A stretch of DNA of 64,000 nt from the NCBI GenBank assembly GCA_001801215.1, contig MGXA01000059.1, forward strand, positions 1 to 64,000. The letters run 5' to 3'. Source of the DNA: Gallionellales bacterium RIFCSPLOWO2_02_FULL_59_110. GTDB lineage: Bacteria > Pseudomonadota > Gammaproteobacteria > Burkholderiales > Gallionellaceae. This document shows positions 62,434-64,000 of the stretch, piece after piece (positions within the stretch are counted from its first letter, which is position 1; the number at the start of each line of letters is the position of its first letter). Below the pieces are notes generated by a model. That model was given only the letters and a program-made list of their open reading frames with translations, had not been told where the DNA came from and searched no databases. Both the position numbers and the translations under genes were made by a program.

Positions 62434-63591
62434 CTACTGCTCCCTTGGCTTTGGCCGCTTGCCGATTTTAACCGGCAAACTTGTCGCTACTCCGTTGCGC
62501 ATCAGCCTGGCCGTGACAATCTTGCCGGGCGGCAGGTTGGCCACGGTTTCCAGCATGGTGTTCCAGTCGTCGATGGCTTGATCGTCTATCGCAATCAGGA
62601 TATCGCCGGTCTTGATGCCTGCCTGTTCCGCAGGGCTGTTGCGTATGATTTCGGTGATCAGCACGCCCTTGGTGCTGCCCAGCTTGAAGGATTCGGCCAG
62701 TTCCGGCGTCAGCTCCTGCACCCCCGCGCCGATCCAGCCGCGCGTCACCGAGCCGCTCTGGATAATTTGTTCCATGGTCTTTTTGACGATGCTGGCGGGA
62801 ATGGCGAAACCGATGCCGAGCGAGCCGCCATTCGGCGAATAGATCGCGCTGTTGATGCCGATCAGGTTACCGCTCACGTCCACCAGCGCGCCGCCGGAAT
62901 TGCCGGGGTTGATTGCGGCGTCGGTCTGGATGAAGCTTTCAAAGGTGTTCAATCCCAGATGATTGCGCTTGAGTGCGCTGATGATGCCCATGGTCACAGT
63001 CTGCCCCACGCCGAACGGGTTGCCGATCGCGAGCACCATATCGCCCACCTGCGCCTGCTCCGGGTGGCCGAAGGTGATGGCGGGAAGCTGGCCGGGCAGT
63101 TCGACCTTGATGACGGCGAGGTCGGTTTCCGGGTCTGAGCCGATCACATGCGCCTTGGTCTTGCGTCCATCCGCCAGCGCGACTTCGATCTGGTCGGCAG
63201 CCTCCACGACATGGTGGTTGGTGAGAATGTAGCCGTCCGGGCTGACAATCACGCCGGAGCCCAGGCTGGAGCTGCTTTGCGGCTCCATGTCGCGCGGGTC
63301 GCCGAAGAAAAAACGGAAACGCGGGTCTTCCATGAAGGGGTGGAGCGGCGTCTTGATGACGGTGCTGGTAAAGATGTTCACCACGCTGGGCATGGCTTTT
63401 TGCGCGGCGGCGCTTAACCCCATCATGGCAACCGGTTTTCCTTCCGTTGCCTGCGGCGCGCTTTCCTGCAGCGTAACCACGCCGCTGCGCGCTGAACTCG
63501 GCAGCAGTTCCGGCTTGAGCGTCTGTACTATAAACAGCAGCGCCAACGCGACCGTGACCGCCTGGGTGAACAATAGCCAGTGTTTACGCAT
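62434..63591 (-). CDS. DegS/DegQ-type trypsin-like serine protease with one PDZ domain
   Basis: The 385-residue protein has an N-terminal membrane anchor or signal helix (LLFTQAVTVALALLFIV). A trypsin domain follows with His in LTNHHVV, Asp in ETDLAVI and Ser in INPGNSGGAL, then a single PDZ domain (about residues 285-370). The single PDZ and N-terminal helix match DegS-like sensors of envelope stress. In betaproteobacteria this gene usually follows tatC; here it is oppositely oriented and displaced by the CheR and kinase genes. Confidence 0.9.
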   Translation of the reverse strand: MRKHWLLFTQAVTVALALLFIVQTLKPELLPSSARSGVVTLQESAPQATEGKPVAMMGLSAAAQKAMPSVVNIFTSTVIKTPLHPFMEDPRFRFFFGDPRDMEPQSSSSLGSGVIVSPDGYILTNHHVVEAADQIEVALADGRKTKAHVIGSDPETDLAVIKVELPGQLPAITFGHPEQAQVGDMVLAIGNPFGVGQTVTMGIISALKRNHLGLNTFESFIQTDAAINPGNSGGALVDVSGNLIGINSAIYSPNGGSLGIGFAIPASIVKKTMEQIIQSGSVTRGWIGAGVQELTPELAESFKLGSTKGVLITEIIRNSPAEQAGIKTGDILIAIDDQAIDDWNTMLETVANLPPGKIVTARLMRNGVATSLPVKIGKRPKPREQ

Positions 63592-63655
63592 GGTATGATT
63601 GGTGCGCCTGTTTCATGTCCTGTTTCTTATCATGTTCCATATCTGGGGAAAACTC

Positions 63656-64000
63656 ATGCTGCTCAATGAATTGTGCGATTATAGCGCAAGCCTGCTGCAA
63701 ACCAGCCTGTTCAAGGATTACTGCCCGAACGGCTTGCAGGTGGAAGGCCGCATGGAAGTGCGACGCATTGCAACCGGCGTGACCGCTTCACAACAGGTGC
63801 TGGATGCGGCAATAGCGTGGGGCGCGGATGCAATTCTGGTACATCACGGCTATTTCTGGCGCAACGAGGATGCCACGATCACCGGCATCAAAAAGCGGCG
63901 CATCGCCCAATTGCTGCGCAATGACGTGAGCCTGCTGGCCTACCATCTGCCGCTCGACGCGCACTCCGAGCTGGGCAACAACACGCAACTCGGCAAATTA
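63656..64000 (+). CDS. NIF3 family di-metal protein, 5' part (cut by window end)
   Basis: The first 115 codons of a NIF3/GTP cyclohydrolase I type 2-like gene start [14 protein letters not shown], with the first metal site in [10 protein letters not shown] and the C-terminal HLPLDAH segment. GGGGAA precedes the ATG. The rest lies outside the window. It is divergent from the protease gene. Confidence 0.9.
   Translation, partial: MLLNELCDYSASLLQTSLFKDYCPNGLQVEGRMEVRRIATGVTASQQVLDAAIAWGADAILVHHGYFWRNEDATITGIKKRRIAQLLRNDVSLLAYHLPLDAHSELGNNTQLGKL

Overview
The window is bacterial chromosome from a Gram-negative, GC-rich betaproteobacterium. My best guess is the Gallionellaceae/Nitrosomonadales group; this is inferred from gene content, and no rRNA is present to confirm it. 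Supporting features are an outer-membrane porin of the betaproteobacterial type, a solitary BtuM cobalamin transporter under a B12 riboswitch, a HiPIP, a hisCBHAFIE-hit-tatABC block, and the rsmI/lpoA-yraN-SIS-BON block. No tRNA, rRNA, CRISPR array or phage was seen.

Layout. 1-9 kb: a MITE-like repeat, an Old Yellow Enzyme, ftsEX, a decayed PIN-domain gene, a 46-residue zinc-ribbon protein, cytochrome b561, three secreted orphan proteins, a hemerythrin with one unusual iron-ligand position, and a 2-Cys peroxiredoxin. 9-15 kb: a minus-strand set (DUF456 protein, msbA) and a vitamin B12 uptake and adenosylation unit (riboswitch-btuB-btuM-cobO). 15-24 kb: zapB-like/zapA followed by 6S RNA, an EVE-domain protein, TauE/SafE, ctaA, ubiE, hldE-type adenylyltransferase, BON, SIS, yraN, lpoA and rsmI. 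24-31 kb: a complete tripartite RND efflux operon with its TetR regulator; its outer-membrane gene carries a palindromic repeat in its 5' end. 31-40 kb: pilU, prlC, redox proteins, HiPIP, xthA, porin, and two repeat-rich spacers with MITE-like elements and an IS3 remnant.

The most distinctive region is 40.2-52.2 kb. A divergent regulatory operon encodes a PhnD-type periplasmic binding protein, a membrane histidine kinase and a sigma-54 response regulator. It faces an operon for a Tat-exported molybdopterin oxidoreductase with its Fe-S subunits, an NrfD membrane anchor and a TorD-type chaperone. Gene order, the regulator type and a GRGWG motif in the catalytic subunit match the Arx (anaerobic arsenite oxidase/arsenate reductase-type) arxXSR / arxB2AB1CD architecture. 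A near-consensus -24/-12 promoter lies directly upstream of the catalytic gene, as expected for the sigma-54 activator. Downstream sit three small accessory genes that I do not recognise as standard Arx parts: an anchored monoheme c-type cytochrome with a charged helix, a SlyD/FKBP-like prolyl isomerase and a small exported protein.

52-64 kb: histidine biosynthesis hisCBHAFIE (hisG and hisD not adjacent), a HIT protein, tatABC (the export route the Arx-like catalytic subunit needs), a CheR-TPR methyltransferase, a hybrid receiver-PAS-histidine kinase gene broken by an in-frame amber codon, a DegS/DegQ-type protease, and the 5' part of a NIF3 family gene cut by the window edge.
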